A stretch of 5,134 nt of DNA from DHVE2 group archaeon (lineage in GTDB: Archaea > Thermoplasmatota > Thermoplasmata > Thermoplasmatales > Aciduliprofundaceae). Made by a program: the position numbers and the translations under genes. Under the pieces are notes generated by a model. It did no database searches, was not told the DNA's origin, and saw only the letters and a program-made list of their open reading frames with translations. Positions 4,777-5,134 of the stretch are shown piece after piece. Every line of letters starts with the position of its first letter. Positions within the stretch are counted from its first letter, which is position 1. Location of the stretch: the NCBI GenBank assembly GCA_026986135.1, contig JALSPD010000012.1, forward strand, positions 1 through 5,134. The letters run 5' to 3'.

Positions 4777-5134
4777 GACCGGAAGGTAGCTTCGGGCGGT
4801 TAGTGGCCCACAGGCTGAACACCTCGCCCCCGAAGGGGCTCGGTGCTTACACCCGGGCTCTATCAAACCCGTCTTTTACGGGAGCCCTGATGACGGCACC
4901 TCTTTTCAGGGACCGCTTCGTGCTTAGATGCTTTCAGCACTTATCGGTACACGGCGTGGCTGCCCGGCGATGCCTTGCCAGACAACCGGTACACTAGAGG
5001 CCGCGGGGCCCCGTTCCTCTCGTACTAGAGGCCCCTTCCCCTCAGGTGCCGAACACCCCCACGGAAAAGCAACCCTACTGTCTCGCGACGTAGTGAACCC
5101 ATCTCACGATCCCTTTTAATGGGCGTACAGCCCC
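4777..5134 (-). rRNA. 23S ribosomal RNA, 3' portion (partial; continues beyond the right edge)
   Basis: The minus strand matches the end of 23S rRNA from the A-loop onward. It shows GGGGCUGUACGCCC at the right edge (helix 92 A-loop), GGGUUC...ACGUCGCGAGACAGU (helix 93 region), the universal sarcin-ricin sequence AGUACGAGAGGA, GAUAAGUGCUGAAAGCAUCU and AAGCACGAAG (helices 96-97 region), and an archaeal ending, CACUAACCGCCCGAAGC. Counting from the A-loop against E. coli numbering (about 2547 to 2904) puts the 3' end near 4777, uncertain by about 10-20 bases. Only about the last eighth of the gene is inside the window. The high G+C content against A/T-rich neighbours suits a thermophile. No 5S rRNA or tRNA follows; taw2 begins about 70 bases downstream. 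Open frames across this stretch on the other strand are not genes. Confidence 0.97.
5015..5026 (-). other. Sarcin-ricin loop of 23S rRNA (helix 95)
   Basis: The minus strand reads AGTACGAGAGGA, the near-invariant loop that contacts elongation factors and anchors GTPase activation. It is flanked by CCTCT before and AACGG after. It confirms the identity and strand of the rRNA and shows no change in the conserved core. Confidence 0.95.

Noticed and set aside
4615..4803. Plus-strand frame across the taw2 start and the spacer
   Set aside because: It is antisense to the taw2 N-terminus and the 23S terminator, with no start signal seen.
4803..5119. Open frames on the + strand across the right end
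   Set aside because: They lie antisense to unmistakable 23S rRNA, including the sarcin-ricin loop; rRNA complement often leaves chance open frames.
1..5134. CRISPR array, insertion sequence, tRNA or integration site
   Set aside because: No regularly spaced repeats, transposase motifs, terminal inverted repeats or cloverleaf sequence were seen by eye on either strand.

Overview
The window is archaeal. A/T-rich promoter boxes lie about 25-27 bases ahead of several start codons that have no Shine-Dalgarno (SD) site. The protein set is archaeal (COG1326-type zinc-finger protein, Taw2). The protein genes are A/T-rich and use many ATA and AGA/AGG codons, while the 23S rRNA is much richer in G+C, which suggests a thermophile. 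The 23S gene is not followed by 5S, as in Thermoplasma and relatives, where the rRNA genes are unlinked. I infer a thermophilic member of the Thermoplasmatota, perhaps close to the Aciduliprofundum/DHVE2 group; the lineage is a judgement, not a proof.

Left half (2-1915, all + strand): the 3' end of a probable COG1326 zinc-finger protein gene; a small membrane protein with proline-rich ends; then a two-gene unit of a 68-residue helical protein and a 329-residue acidic protein. The 329-residue protein joins a degenerate restriction-endonuclease-like N-domain, a very acidic linker and two PepSY-like repeats. The membrane protein and the 68-residue protein appear to start leaderless transcripts. 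The 329-residue protein has its own SD site inside the preceding gene.

Right half (1917-5134, all - strand): reading leftward from the right edge come the last ~358 bases of 23S rRNA, a hairpin plus T-tract, a Taw2/Trm5-family tRNA-modifying enzyme (wyosine pathway at G37 of tRNA-Phe), a seven-helix PrsW-like membrane protein, and a membrane-anchored transglutaminase-like protein whose catalytic domain should face outward. The last two genes overlap by 37 bases and are probably translated together. The two halves converge at 1916 with one base between stop codons.

No mobile element, CRISPR array or tRNA is visible, and there is no gene-free stretch over 300 bases. I see no clear defence-type or wholly new system. 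The most interesting items are the acidic three-part protein, the Taw2 that keeps a Trm5-type N-terminal domain, the 23S terminator that doubles as the taw2 promoter box, an unusual A-loop base in 23S, and the PrsW-like/transglutaminase pair.
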